DNA of 64,000 nt from positions 806,001-870,000 of the forward strand of contig NZ_FPKV01000002.1 in NCBI RefSeq assembly GCF_900114265.1. The letters run 5' to 3'. Within the stretch, counting starts at the first letter, position 1; every line of letters starts with the position of its first letter. Shown here piece after piece: positions 49,718 to 58,899 of this stretch. The notes under the pieces were generated by a model. That model was not told the DNA's origin and searched no databases. It saw nothing but the letters and a program-made list of their open reading frames with translations. Made by a program: the position numbers and the translations under genes. This stretch comes from Flaviramulus basaltis. Lineage in GTDB: Bacteria > Bacteroidota > Bacteroidia > Flavobacteriales > Flavobacteriaceae.

Positions 49718-52126
49718 ATGAGCAAACGTAGAATTAAAAAAGTAGCCATTATCGGTTCTGGAATTATGGGAAGTGGCATCGCATGTCATTTTGCAAATAT
49801 TGGTGTAGATGTATTATTATTAGACATTATACCCAGAGAACTTAACGATAAAGAAAAAGCAAGTGGTTTAACTTTAGAAGATAAAGTTGTAAGAAACAGA
49901 TTGGTTAACGATGCATTAACAGCTTCAATAAAATCGAAACCCTCTCCTATTTACCATCAAAACTTTGTAAATAGAATCACCACAGGGAATCTTGAAGACG
50001 ATATTGCAAAAGTAGCCGATGTAGATTGGATCATGGAAGTTGTAGTTGAAAGACTAGATATCAAAAAAATCGTTTTTGAAAAACTAGAAAAACACAGAAC
50101 TCCAGGAACCCTAATTACATCAAATACCTCTGGTATTCCTATTCACTTTATGAGTGAAGGACGAAGTGAAGATTTCCAGAAACATTTCTGTGGAACTCAC
50201 TTTTTTAACCCTGCACGTTACTTAAAATTATTCGAAATTATTCCTGGACCTAAAACAGATGCTTCTGTTCTTGAATTCTTGAATGAATATGGCGAAAAAT
50301 TCTTAGGAAAAACGTCTGTTATTGCTAAAGATACACCTGCATTTATTGGAAATAGAATTGGTATTTTCAGTATTATGAGTTTATTCCACGCAGTTAAAGA
50401 GATGGATTTAACTATTGAAGAAGTAGATAAATTATCTGGTCCTGTTATTGGTCGTCCAAAATCTGCAACTTTTAGAACGGTAGACGTTGTAGGTCTAGAT
50501 ACTTTAGTTCACGTGGCAAATGGAATTAGAGAAAACTGTCCTAATGATGAAAGTCTTGAACTTTTTAAATTACCAGATTTCATCAACACTATGATGGAAA
50601 ATAAATGGTTAGGAAGTAAAACAGGTCAAGGTTTCTATAAATTAGAAAGAAAAGCAGATGGCTCTAAAGATATTTTATCATTAGATTTAAATACACTAGA
50701 ATACAGAGCAAATAAAAGAGCAAAATTTGCAACTTTAGAATTAACAAAAACTATTGATAAAGTAGCAGACCGTTTTAAAGTATTGATTAAAGGAAAAGAT
50801 AAAGCAGGAGAATTTTATCGTAAAAGTTTCTCTGCATTATTCGCATACGTTTCAAATCGAATTCCAGAAATTACAGATGAGCTTTATAAAATTGATGATG
50901 CTATGAAAGCTGGTTTTGGTTGGGAACATGGTCCTTTCCAAATTTGGGATGCCATTGGTGTTGAAAAAGGAATAGAAATGATGAAAGCTGAAGGTTTAGA
51001 GCCAGCAGCTTGGGTAAATGATATGTTAGATTCAGGAAACACTTCTTTTTACACAGTAAAAGATGGGGCAACATACAGTTACGACATACCTAAAAAAGCA
51101 CAAGAAAAAATACCTGGTCAAGATAGCTTTATCATTTTAGATAATATTAGAAAAACAACTGAAGTATTTAAAAACTCAGGTGTTGTTGTTGAAGATTTAG
51201 GAGATGGAATCCTTAATGTAGAATTCCAATCTAAAATGAACACGATTGGTGGAGATGTTTTAGCTGGTTTAAATAAAGCCATAGATATTGCTGAAAAAGA
51301 TTTTGCAGGTTTAGTAGTAGGTAATCAAGGAGCTAATTTCTCAGTTGGTGCCAATATCGGAATGATTTTCATGATGGCTGCCGAACAAGAGTATGATGAG
51401 CTTAATATGGCTATTAAATACTTCCAAGACACGATGATGCGTATGCGTTATTCTGCTATCCCAACAGTTTCAGCACCTCATGGTATGACTTTAGGTGGTG
51501 GTTGTGAATTATCTATGCATGCCGATAAAGTTGTAGCAGCAGCTGAAACTTATATTGGATTAGTAGAGTTTGGTGTAGGTGTTATCCCAGGTGGAGGTGG
51601 ATCTAAAGAAATGGCTTTAAGAGCACAAGATACTTTCAAAAAAGGAGATGTTGAGCTAAATACATTACAAGAATACTTCTTAACTATTGGTATGGCAAAA
51701 GTAGCAACATCTGCTTACGAAGCTTTTGATATGGGTGTTCTTCAAAAAGGAAAAGATATTGTTGTTGTTAATAAAGACAGACAAATTGCTGTTGCAAAAC
51801 AACATGCCAAACTAATGGCAGATATGGGTTATACACAACCTGTTAAACGTACAGATATTAAAGTACTTGGCAAACAAGCCTTAGGAATGTTTTTAGTTGG
51901 AACAGACTCTATGAAAGACAGTAAATACATTTCAGAACATGATATGAAAATTGCTAACAAATTAGCTTACGTTATGTCTGGTGGAGATTTATCTGAACCA
52001 ACCTTAGTAAGCGAGCAATACTTACTTGATTTAGAGCGTGAAGCCTTTTTAAGTTTATGTACAGAGCGTAAAACTTTAGAGCGTATTCAACACATGTTAA
52101 CCAAAGGAAAACCTTTAAGAAACTAG
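49718..52126 (+). CDS. fadN: 3-hydroxyacyl-CoA dehydrogenase / enoyl-CoA hydratase, FadN-like
   Basis: 802 aa, bifunctional enzyme of beta-oxidation. The dehydrogenase comes first: NAD-binding VAIIGSGIMGSGIACHFANI (about 9-28), then CGTHFFNPARYLKLFEIIPG (about 159-178) and KDTPAFIGNRIGIF (about 204-217). The hydratase/isomerase comes last, with NFSVGANIGMIF (about 543-554), then LGGGCELSMHADKV and PGGGGSKEMALR. This domain order is the reverse of FadB/FadJ and matches B. subtilis FadN. Gene order marR-fadN-fadA-fadE also matches the fadNAE order. Confidence 0.93.
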   Translation: MSKRRIKKVAIIGSGIMGSGIACHFANIGVDVLLLDIIPRELNDKEKASGLTLEDKVVRNRLVNDALTASIKSKPSPIYHQNFVNRITTGNLEDDIAKVADVDWIMEVVVERLDIKKIVFEKLEKHRTPGTLITSNTSGIPIHFMSEGRSEDFQKHFCGTHFFNPARYLKLFEIIPGPKTDASVLEFLNEYGEKFLGKTSVIAKDTPAFIGNRIGIFSIMSLFHAVKEMDLTIEEVDKLSGPVIGRPKSATFRTVDVVGLDTLVHVANGIRENCPNDESLELFKLPDFINTMMENKWLGSKTGQGFYKLERKADGSKDILSLDLNTLEYRANKRAKFATLELTKTIDKVADRFKVLIKGKDKAGEFYRKSFSALFAYVSNRIPEITDELYKIDDAMKAGFGWEHGPFQIWDAIGVEKGIEMMKAEGLEPAAWVNDMLDSGNTSFYTVKDGATYSYDIPKKAQEKIPGQDSFIILDNIRKTTEVFKNSGVVVEDLGDGILNVEFQSKMNTIGGDVLAGLNKAIDIAEKDFAGLVVGNQGANFSVGANIGMIFMMAAEQEYDELNMAIKYFQDTMMRMRYSAIPTVSAPHGMTLGGGCELSMHADKVVAAAETYIGLVEFGVGVIPGGGGSKEMALRAQDTFKKGDVELNTLQEYFLTIGMAKVATSAYEAFDMGVLQKGKDIVVVNKDRQIAVAKQHAKLMADMGYTQPVKRTDIKVLGKQALGMFLVGTDSMKDSKYISEHDMKIANKLAYVMSGGDLSEPTLVSEQYLLDLEREAFLSLCTERKTLERIQHMLTKGKPLRN

Positions 52127-52130
52127 AAAA

Positions 52131-53321
52131 ATGAAAACAGCATATATAGTAAAAGCATATAGAACGGCAGTTGGTAAAGCTCCAAAAGGGGTGTTCCGTT
52201 TTAAAAGAACCGATGAATTGGCAGCAGAAACCATCAAATATATGATGAAAGAATTGCCAGAATTAGATCCAAAACGTATTGACGATGTTATTGTTGGTAA
52301 TGCGATGCCAGAAGGTTCTCAAGGATTAAATATGGCACGTTTAATCTCTTTAATGGGATTAGATATTGTTGATGTTCCTGGGGTTACTGTAAACCGTTTT
52401 TGTTCTTCTGGAGTTGAAACTATTGGAATGGCTACTGCAAAAATTCAAGCTGGAATGGCAGATTGTATTATTGCAGGTGGAGCAGAAAGCATGAGTTCTG
52501 TACCAATGACAGGTTTTAAACCAGAACTAAACTACGATATTGTAAAATCTGGTCATGAAGATTATTATTGGGGTATGGGAAATACTGCTGAAGCTGTTGC
52601 AAAACAATTCAACGTATCTCGTGAAGACCAAGATGAATTTGCATATAATTCACACATGAAAGCCTTACGAGCTCAAGCTGAAAATCGTTTTCAAGATCAA
52701 ATTGTACCAATAGAAGTTGAACAAACTTACATTGATGCCAACGGAAAAAAAGCAACAAAATCTTATACAGTAACTAAAGATGAAGGCCCGCGTGCTGGAA
52801 CGAGCAAAGAAGCCTTAGCAAAACTAAGAGCAGTATTCGCTGCTGGTGGTAGTGTTACTGCTGGTAACTCATCACAAATGAGTGATGGTGCTGCATTTGT
52901 GATGGTTATGAGTGAAGATATGGTTAAAGAATTAGGATTACAACCTATAGCTAGAATGGTAAACTATGCTGCTGCTGGTGTTGAGCCTCGCATTATGGGA
53001 ATTGGCCCAGTAAAAGCCATCCCAAAAGCATTAAAACAAGCAGGATTAAAGCAAGACGATTTAAGTTTAATCGAATTAAATGAAGCTTTTGCTTCACAAT
53101 CCTTAGCCGTTATTCGTGAATTAAACTTAAACCCAGACATTATCAATGTAAATGGTGGAGCCATTGCACTTGGTCATCCTCTAGGTTGTACAGGAGCAAA
53201 ACTTTCTGTTCAATTATTTGATGAAATGCGTAAGCGTGATATGAAAGGTAAATACGGAGCAGTAACCATGTGTGTTGGTACAGGTCAAGGTGCTTGTGGG
53301 ATATTCGAATTTTTAAACTAA
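52131..53321 (+). CDS. fadA: Acetyl-CoA acyltransferase (thiolase)
   Basis: 396 aa, typical thiolase length. The three active-site blocks are visible: NRFCSSGVETIGMATA with the nucleophile Cys (about residue 92), NVNGGAIALGHPLGCTGAKL with the His and second Cys (about 345-364), and CVGTGQGACGIFE with the third Cys (about 383-395). It cleaves 3-ketoacyl-CoA with CoA to acetyl-CoA in the last step of each beta-oxidation cycle. It starts 4 bp after fadN and ends 22 bp before the dehydrogenase gene. Confidence 0.95.
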   Translation: MKTAYIVKAYRTAVGKAPKGVFRFKRTDELAAETIKYMMKELPELDPKRIDDVIVGNAMPEGSQGLNMARLISLMGLDIVDVPGVTVNRFCSSGVETIGMATAKIQAGMADCIIAGGAESMSSVPMTGFKPELNYDIVKSGHEDYYWGMGNTAEAVAKQFNVSREDQDEFAYNSHMKALRAQAENRFQDQIVPIEVEQTYIDANGKKATKSYTVTKDEGPRAGTSKEALAKLRAVFAAGGSVTAGNSSQMSDGAAFVMVMSEDMVKELGLQPIARMVNYAAAGVEPRIMGIGPVKAIPKALKQAGLKQDDLSLIELNEAFASQSLAVIRELNLNPDIINVNGGAIALGHPLGCTGAKLSVQLFDEMRKRDMKGKYGAVTMCVGTGQGACGIFEFLN

Positions 53322-53343
53322 AAAAGAACTTAATACAATTAAA

Positions 53344-55152
53344 ATGGAAACAACTGAAAAAGACATCTTACGCGGAGGTCAGTTTCTTGTAAAAGAAACA
53401 AATTGTGAAGACATATTTACTCCTGAAGATTTTTCTGAAGAGCAAACAATGATGAAGGAAGCTGTGATGGAATTTAATGATCGTGAAATCATTCCTCACA
53501 AAGCTAGATTTGAAGCAAAAGATTATGCACTTACTGAAGAAACTATGCGTAAAGCAGGTGAACTTGGATTTTTAGGTGTTGCTGTTCCTGAAGAATATGG
53601 TGGATTAGGAATGGGATTTGTTTCTACTCTATTAACTTGTGATTATATTTCTAGTGGAACTGGTTCTTTTAGTACTGCTTTTGGAGCGCATACAGGAATT
53701 GGAACAATGCCAATTACTTTATACGGAACTGAAGAACAAAAGAAAAAATACGTTCCTCAACTAGCTACAGGAGAATGGTTTGGTTCTTATTGTTTAACAG
53801 AACCAGGTGCTGGTTCTGATGCTAACTCTGGTAAAACAACTGCTGAATTATCAGCTGATGGAAAATCATATAAAATCAACGGACAAAAAATGTGGATTTC
53901 AAACGCAGGTTTCTGTCGTTTAATGATTGTTTTTGCTCGTATTGAAGATGATAAAAATATTACTGGATTTATAGTAGAATACGATTCTGCAAATCCAAAC
54001 GGAATTACAATGGGTGAGGAAGAACACAAATTAGGTATTCGTGCTTCTTCTACACGTCAAGTATTCTTTAACGATACTGTTGTTCCTGCAGAAAATATGT
54101 TAGCTGGTCGTGGTGAAGGTTTTAAAATCGCCATGAATGCGCTTAACGTTGGTCGTATTAAATTAGCTGGTGCTTGTTTAGATTCTCAACGTCGTATTTT
54201 AACAACTGCTGTTAGTTATGCTAACGAACGTAAACAATTTAAAACGCCTATTTCAGATTTTGGTGCTATTAAAGTGAAATTAGCTGAAATGGCTACTAAC
54301 GCATACGCTGGCGAATCTGCAACTTATAGAGCTGCTAAAAACATAGAAGATAGAATTGCTATGAGAGTTGCAGCAGGTAATTCTCACCAAGAAGCAGAAC
54401 TAAAAGGTGTAGAAGAATATGCTATAGAATGTTCTATATTAAAAGTAGCAGTTTCAGAAGATGTGCAAGCTTGTGCAGATGAAGGAATCCAAATTTTTGG
54501 TGGTATGGGATTCTCTGAGGAAACTCCTATGGAAGCAGCTTGGAGAGATGCTCGTATTGCTCGTATATACGAAGGAACAAACGAAATTAACAGAATGCTT
54601 TCAGTTGGTATGTTAGTTAAGAAAGCCATGAAAGGTCATGTAGATTTATTAGGACCTGCTCAAGAAGTTCAAAATGAATTAATGGGTATTCCTTCATTTG
54701 ATACTCCTGATTATTCTGAATTATTTTCAGAAGAAAAAGAAATGATTAAGAAACTTAAAAAGACGTTCTTAATGGTTGCTGGTGGAGCTGTTCAAAAATA
54801 TGGACAAAACCTAGAAAAGCACCAACAATTGTTGATTGCTGCTGCAGATATATTAATTGAAATATATATGGCGGAGTCTACTATTTTAAGAACAGAAAAA
54901 AGTGTAAAACGTTTTGGCGAAGAAGCACAATCTGTTCAAATAGCAATGGCAAAATTATATTTATATCACGCCGTTGATATTATAGAAGAAAAAGGAAAAG
55001 AAAGTATTATTTCTTTTGCTGAAGGAGACGAACAACGCATGATGTTAATGGGTCTTAAGCGTTTTACTAAATACGCTAACTATCCAGATATCGTAGATTT
55101 AAGAAACGAAATTGCAGAAAAAGTAAAATCAGAAAACAAATACTGCTTTTAA
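53344..55152 (+). CDS. fadE: Acyl-CoA dehydrogenase, long form (FadE-like)
   Basis: 602 aa, with the standard dehydrogenase core (about 20-430) and an extra helical C-terminal region of about 170 residues as in B. subtilis FadE. Seen: AFGAHTGIGTMPITLYGTEE (about 117-136), YCLTEPGAGSDANSGKTTAE (FAD binding, about 149-168), KMWISNAGFCRLMIVFARIE, and RDARIARIYEGTNEINRML (about 400) with the catalytic Glu. FAD-dependent oxidation of acyl-CoA to enoyl-CoA is the first beta-oxidation step. It needs an ETF partner, encoded elsewhere. It is the last gene of the operon, ending at a hairpin. Confidence 0.95.
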   Translation: METTEKDILRGGQFLVKETNCEDIFTPEDFSEEQTMMKEAVMEFNDREIIPHKARFEAKDYALTEETMRKAGELGFLGVAVPEEYGGLGMGFVSTLLTCDYISSGTGSFSTAFGAHTGIGTMPITLYGTEEQKKKYVPQLATGEWFGSYCLTEPGAGSDANSGKTTAELSADGKSYKINGQKMWISNAGFCRLMIVFARIEDDKNITGFIVEYDSANPNGITMGEEEHKLGIRASSTRQVFFNDTVVPAENMLAGRGEGFKIAMNALNVGRIKLAGACLDSQRRILTTAVSYANERKQFKTPISDFGAIKVKLAEMATNAYAGESATYRAAKNIEDRIAMRVAAGNSHQEAELKGVEEYAIECSILKVAVSEDVQACADEGIQIFGGMGFSEETPMEAAWRDARIARIYEGTNEINRMLSVGMLVKKAMKGHVDLLGPAQEVQNELMGIPSFDTPDYSELFSEEKEMIKKLKKTFLMVAGGAVQKYGQNLEKHQQLLIAAADILIEIYMAESTILRTEKSVKRFGEEAQSVQIAMAKLYLYHAVDIIEEKGKESIISFAEGDEQRMMLMGLKRFTKYANYPDIVDLRNEIAEKVKSENKYCF

Positions 55153-55195
55153 TATTATAAGTCGTATTATATAAAGTGACTAACTCAATTTTTAG

Positions 55196-55228
55196 AAACG
55201 CTTCGAAATAAATTTCGAAGCGTTTTTT
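55196..55228 (+). terminator. Terminator after the fad operon
   Basis: Stem AAACGCTTCGAAAT / ATTTCGAAGCGTTT with a two-base centre, followed by T runs. Confidence 0.85.
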
Positions 55229-55259
55229 ATTTTCAGTATTTTTAGATAAAATTTGAAAT

Positions 55260-56594
55260 ATGAAAAAATTATTTTTTACAGTTATTTTATTCTCAACCTT
55301 ATTAATTTTTGGTCAAAAAGATAAACAGATATATGATATTATTGGTGCAGTTTCAGCAGATAGAATTGAAAACGACATACAAACTTTAGTTAATTTTGGA
55401 ACAAGAAACACCTTTAGCGATACAATTTCAAACACAAGAGGCATTGGTGCAGCAAGACGTTGGATTAAATCTGAATTTGAGACCATTTCAAAAAACTGTG
55501 ATGATTGCTTAAATGTATTTTACCAAAAAGATTTTGTGACTAAAGAAGGTAATAATCGCGTACCACATGATGCTTGGGTTGTTAATGTTGTTGCCATACA
55601 AAAAGGAACAAAATACCCAAATCGTTATATTATTATGAGTGGTGATATTGACTCTCGTGCTAGCGATACAATGGATTTTACAACTGATGCTCCTGGTGCT
55701 AATGATAATGCTTCTGGAATGGCTGGAACTATTGAGGCTGCTCGTATACTTTCAAAATATAAATTTGAAAACAGTATTATCTATGTTGGCTTATCTGGTG
55801 AAGAGCAAGGTTTATTTGGAGGCGCAGGATTAGCTAAATACGCTAAAGACAACAATTGGGATATTATTGGAATATTTAATAATGATATGATTGGAAATAT
55901 TAAAGGAGTTGATGGCGTAATTGATAACCGTACTTTTAGAATATTTTCAGAACCCGTTCCTCCAAATGAAACTGAAAGAGAAAGAACAATGCGCAGATTT
56001 TATGGCGGTGAAGTAGATGGAATTTCACGTCAATTAGCCCGTTATATTCACAAAAACGTAAAAACTTACATGCCCGAAATGAATCCTATGATGATTTACA
56101 GGTTGGATCGTTTTGGTCGTGGTGGTCATCATCGTCCATTTAACGATTTAGGTTATGCTGGAATACGAATTATGGAAGCTCATGAAAATTACACACAACA
56201 ACATCAAGATATTCGTGAAGAAGAAGGTATAAAATATGGAGATGTAATAGAGCATGTTAATTTTGATTATGCAAAAAAACTAACCACTGTAAACGCTATA
56301 AACTTAGCAAGTTTAGCTTCTGCCCCACCTCAACCAAAAAGTGTTGCCATTGGTGGTATTGTTGAAGCCTCAGTAAAGTTTAAATGGGATAAAATTGATG
56401 GCGCAAAAGGTTATAAAATTTACTGGCGTGACACAACCTCTCCTACTTGGGATTACAGCCGCTATGTAGGTGATGTTTCAGAATTTACATTAGATGGTAT
56501 TGTTATTGATAACTTCTTTTTTGGTATTACAACAGTAGGAGAAAATTGCTTTGAAAGCGTTGTTACTTTTCCGAATAAGGTTTTTAGAGATTAA
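55260..56594 (+). CDS. Secreted M28-family metallopeptidase with altered zinc ligand
   Basis: 444 aa. A signal peptide (1-18, LLIFGQ) makes it exported. The M28 core is recognisable by PGANDNASGMAGTIEAARIL (bridging Asp, about 148-167), GLSGEEQGLFGGAGL (catalytic Glu pair, about 179-193), IGIFNNDMIGN and the late GRGGHHRPFND. However, the usual first zinc ligand His of the xHxDS motif is Asp129 (SGDIDSR, with Asp131 kept). The end of the protein (about 350-444, KFKWDKIDGAKGYKIYWRD) looks like a fibronectin-type domain. It lies next to the M1 peptidase and may belong to the same exported proteolysis set. Its specificity is unknown. Confidence 0.85.
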   Translation: MKKLFFTVILFSTLLIFGQKDKQIYDIIGAVSADRIENDIQTLVNFGTRNTFSDTISNTRGIGAARRWIKSEFETISKNCDDCLNVFYQKDFVTKEGNNRVPHDAWVVNVVAIQKGTKYPNRYIIMSGDIDSRASDTMDFTTDAPGANDNASGMAGTIEAARILSKYKFENSIIYVGLSGEEQGLFGGAGLAKYAKDNNWDIIGIFNNDMIGNIKGVDGVIDNRTFRIFSEPVPPNETERERTMRRFYGGEVDGISRQLARYIHKNVKTYMPEMNPMMIYRLDRFGRGGHHRPFNDLGYAGIRIMEAHENYTQQHQDIREEEGIKYGDVIEHVNFDYAKKLTTVNAINLASLASAPPQPKSVAIGGIVEASVKFKWDKIDGAKGYKIYWRDTTSPTWDYSRYVGDVSEFTLDGIVIDNFFFGITTVGENCFESVVTFPNKVFRD

Positions 56595-56650
56595 CCTTAA
56601 AAACATATTAATAATCTTTTAATTAATTTAGCAGATCAAAAGTTTAAACA

Positions 56651-58297
56651 ATGAAATACTTCTATTTTTTACTAATTACTTTTTTAGTTATTCCAATAAC
56701 TTCTATTGAAGCTCAAGGTTTACTTTCTGAAAAAGATAATTTTACTCATCAAGATACCTTAAGAGGCAGCATAACTCCAGAACGTGCTTGGTGGGATTTA
56801 ACGTATTATCATTTAGATATAAAAGTTAACCCTGATGAAAAGTTTATTTCAGGTAAAAACACCATTCAATACAAAGTTTTAGACAATGATTCTGTGATGC
56901 AGATTGATTTACAATCACCTCTAAAAATAACAAAAGTGATTCAAAATGGAAAAGAATTAAAATTTATAGATGATGGAAATGCACATTTTATCACCCTTCA
57001 AGATTTTCAAAATAAAAATGATTTAAATAGTATTGATGTTTATTATGAAGGGAATCCCAAAGAGGCTGTTAGAGCGCCTTGGGATGGTGGTATTTCATGG
57101 AAAAAAGACAACAATGGCAATCATTTTATAGCTTCTTCATGTCAAGGTTTAGGGGCAAGTGTTTGGTGGCCATGTAAAGACCACATGTATGATGAAGTAG
57201 ATAGTATGCTTATAAGTGTGAACGTCCCTTCTAAATTAATGGATGTTTCTAACGGAAGATTGCGAAGCGTTGAGCAAGTTGGTGATACAAAAACATATTC
57301 TTGGTTTGTAAACAACCCTATAAATAACTATGGTGTTAATATAAATATTGGAGATTATGCAAACTTCTCTGAAGTATATGATGGTCAAGGTGGAAATTTA
57401 GACATGAATTATTACGTTTTAAAAGACAATCTTGAAGTTGCTAAAGAACATTTTAAAGATGCTCCTAAAATGATGAAAGCTTTCGAGCATTGGTTTGGTC
57501 AATATCCATTTTACAAAGACAGTTTTAAACTTGTTGAAGTACCTTATTTAGGTATGGAGCACCAGAGTTCTGTAACTTATGGAAACCAATATAAAAATGG
57601 CTATTTAGGTAATGATTTATCGGGTACAGGTTGGGGCCTAAAATTCGATTTTATTATTATACACGAATCAGGACATGAATGGTTTGCTAACAATATCACC
57701 TATAAAGATATTGCAGATATGTGGATTCATGAGAGTTTTACAGCATATTCTGAAAATTTATTTTTAGATTATTATTACGGAAAAGAAGCATCAGCCGACT
57801 ATGTAATTGGGACACGTAAAAACATTGTAAACGACAAACCTATAATTGGACCATATAATGTAAATAAAGAAGGTTCTGGCGATATGTATTATAAAGGTGC
57901 TAATATGTTACACACCTTACGCCAACTTATTGAAGATGATGAAAAATGGCGACAAATACTGCGCAAAATGAATATTGTCTTTTATCATCAAACAGTAACA
58001 ACAAAACAAATTGAAGATTTTTTAAGTGAAGAAACTGGTATAGATTTAACAGAATTTTTCAATCAATATTTAAGAGATACTCGTATTCCAACTCTTGAAT
58101 ATTCTATTAAAGGAAAAGAATTAAAGTACCGATGGGCAAATATTGTTGATAAATTTGATACGCCTGTTCAAGTAACTATTGACGGTATAGAACAATGGCT
58201 ATTTCCTACTGGAGATTGGAAAACAATGTCTCTAGAAAATAGTAAAGCTTCCCTATTAATTGATAGAGATTTTTATGTTGAATCAAAAGAACTTTAA
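56651..58297 (+). CDS. Secreted M1-family aminopeptidase
   Basis: 548 aa. Signal peptide (1-22, ITSIEAQ). The zinc motif HESGHEWFANN (HExxH, about 338-348) is followed, 18 residues on, by the third ligand Glu in WIHESFTAYSENLF. The GxMEN-like block is LGMEHQSSVTYG (about 299). These give the gluzincin active site. The ERAP-type C-terminal domain is reduced compared with the 900-residue PepN form. It removes N-terminal residues from peptides outside the cytoplasm. It is 57 bp after the M28 gene in the same direction. Confidence 0.92.
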   Translation: MKYFYFLLITFLVIPITSIEAQGLLSEKDNFTHQDTLRGSITPERAWWDLTYYHLDIKVNPDEKFISGKNTIQYKVLDNDSVMQIDLQSPLKITKVIQNGKELKFIDDGNAHFITLQDFQNKNDLNSIDVYYEGNPKEAVRAPWDGGISWKKDNNGNHFIASSCQGLGASVWWPCKDHMYDEVDSMLISVNVPSKLMDVSNGRLRSVEQVGDTKTYSWFVNNPINNYGVNINIGDYANFSEVYDGQGGNLDMNYYVLKDNLEVAKEHFKDAPKMMKAFEHWFGQYPFYKDSFKLVEVPYLGMEHQSSVTYGNQYKNGYLGNDLSGTGWGLKFDFIIIHESGHEWFANNITYKDIADMWIHESFTAYSENLFLDYYYGKEASADYVIGTRKNIVNDKPIIGPYNVNKEGSGDMYYKGANMLHTLRQLIEDDEKWRQILRKMNIVFYHQTVTTKQIEDFLSEETGIDLTEFFNQYLRDTRIPTLEYSIKGKELKYRWANIVDKFDTPVQVTIDGIEQWLFPTGDWKTMSLENSKASLLIDRDFYVESKEL

Positions 58298-58302
58298 TCT
58301 AT

Positions 58303-58875
58303 TTGGAAATTACTGAGTATTATTTTAAAACCGACAAAGAATGGCGTAAATGGTTACATAAAAATCATTTAACTACTAAAGGAATTTATCTTATCTTCTA
58401 CAAAGTTGAACATGAAAATGATAGTATGCGTTGGGAAGAAGCTGTAAAAGTTGCTTTATGTTATGGTTGGATTGATTCAACCGTTAAAAGCTTGGGAGAC
58501 GGGAAACGCCGTCAATACTTCACACCAAGAAATCCAAAAAGTGTTTGGAGTGCTTTAAATAAAAGATACATTGAAGATTTAATTACAGAAAATTTAATGC
58601 ATGAAAGTGGTTTAAAAACCATTGAAATTGCGAAACAAAATGATAGTTGGACAGCTCTAGACGATGTTGAAAATGGGGTTATACCCCAAGATTTACAATT
58701 AGAATTTAATAAAAACCTTGATGCTTTTGATAACTACCAAAATTTTGCTCCATCATACAGAAAAAGCTATTTGTATTGGTTAAATCAAGCAAAACGCGAA
58801 GAAACAAGAAAAAAACGCATAACTGAAATTATTCAATTATGCGCTAATAATATTAAAAACAGAGGTAATTGGTAA
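58303..58875 (+). CDS. YdeI/OmpD-associated family protein
   Basis: 190 aa, TTG start six bases after the M1 stop; no ATG in a better position. KWLHKNHLTTKGIYLIFYKV (about 16-35), RWEEAVKVALCYGWIDSTVK (about 43-62) and FTPRNPKSVWSALNKRYIED (about 71-90) are the conserved YdeI blocks. The E. coli namesake is linked to resistance to cationic peptides, but no biochemical activity is established for the family. It is cytoplasmic by sequence. Coupling to the M1 peptidase gene is by position only. Confidence 0.82.
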   Translation: MEITEYYFKTDKEWRKWLHKNHLTTKGIYLIFYKVEHENDSMRWEEAVKVALCYGWIDSTVKSLGDGKRRQYFTPRNPKSVWSALNKRYIEDLITENLMHESGLKTIEIAKQNDSWTALDDVENGVIPQDLQLEFNKNLDAFDNYQNFAPSYRKSYLYWLNQAKREETRKKRITEIIQLCANNIKNRGNW

Positions 58876-58899
58876 TACTAGAATTTAAGAAAAATCCAA

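Noticed and set aside
55260-58297. M28 and M1 genes as a fused or duplicated peptidase unit
   Set aside because: They share no sequence similarity; the pairing is positional only.
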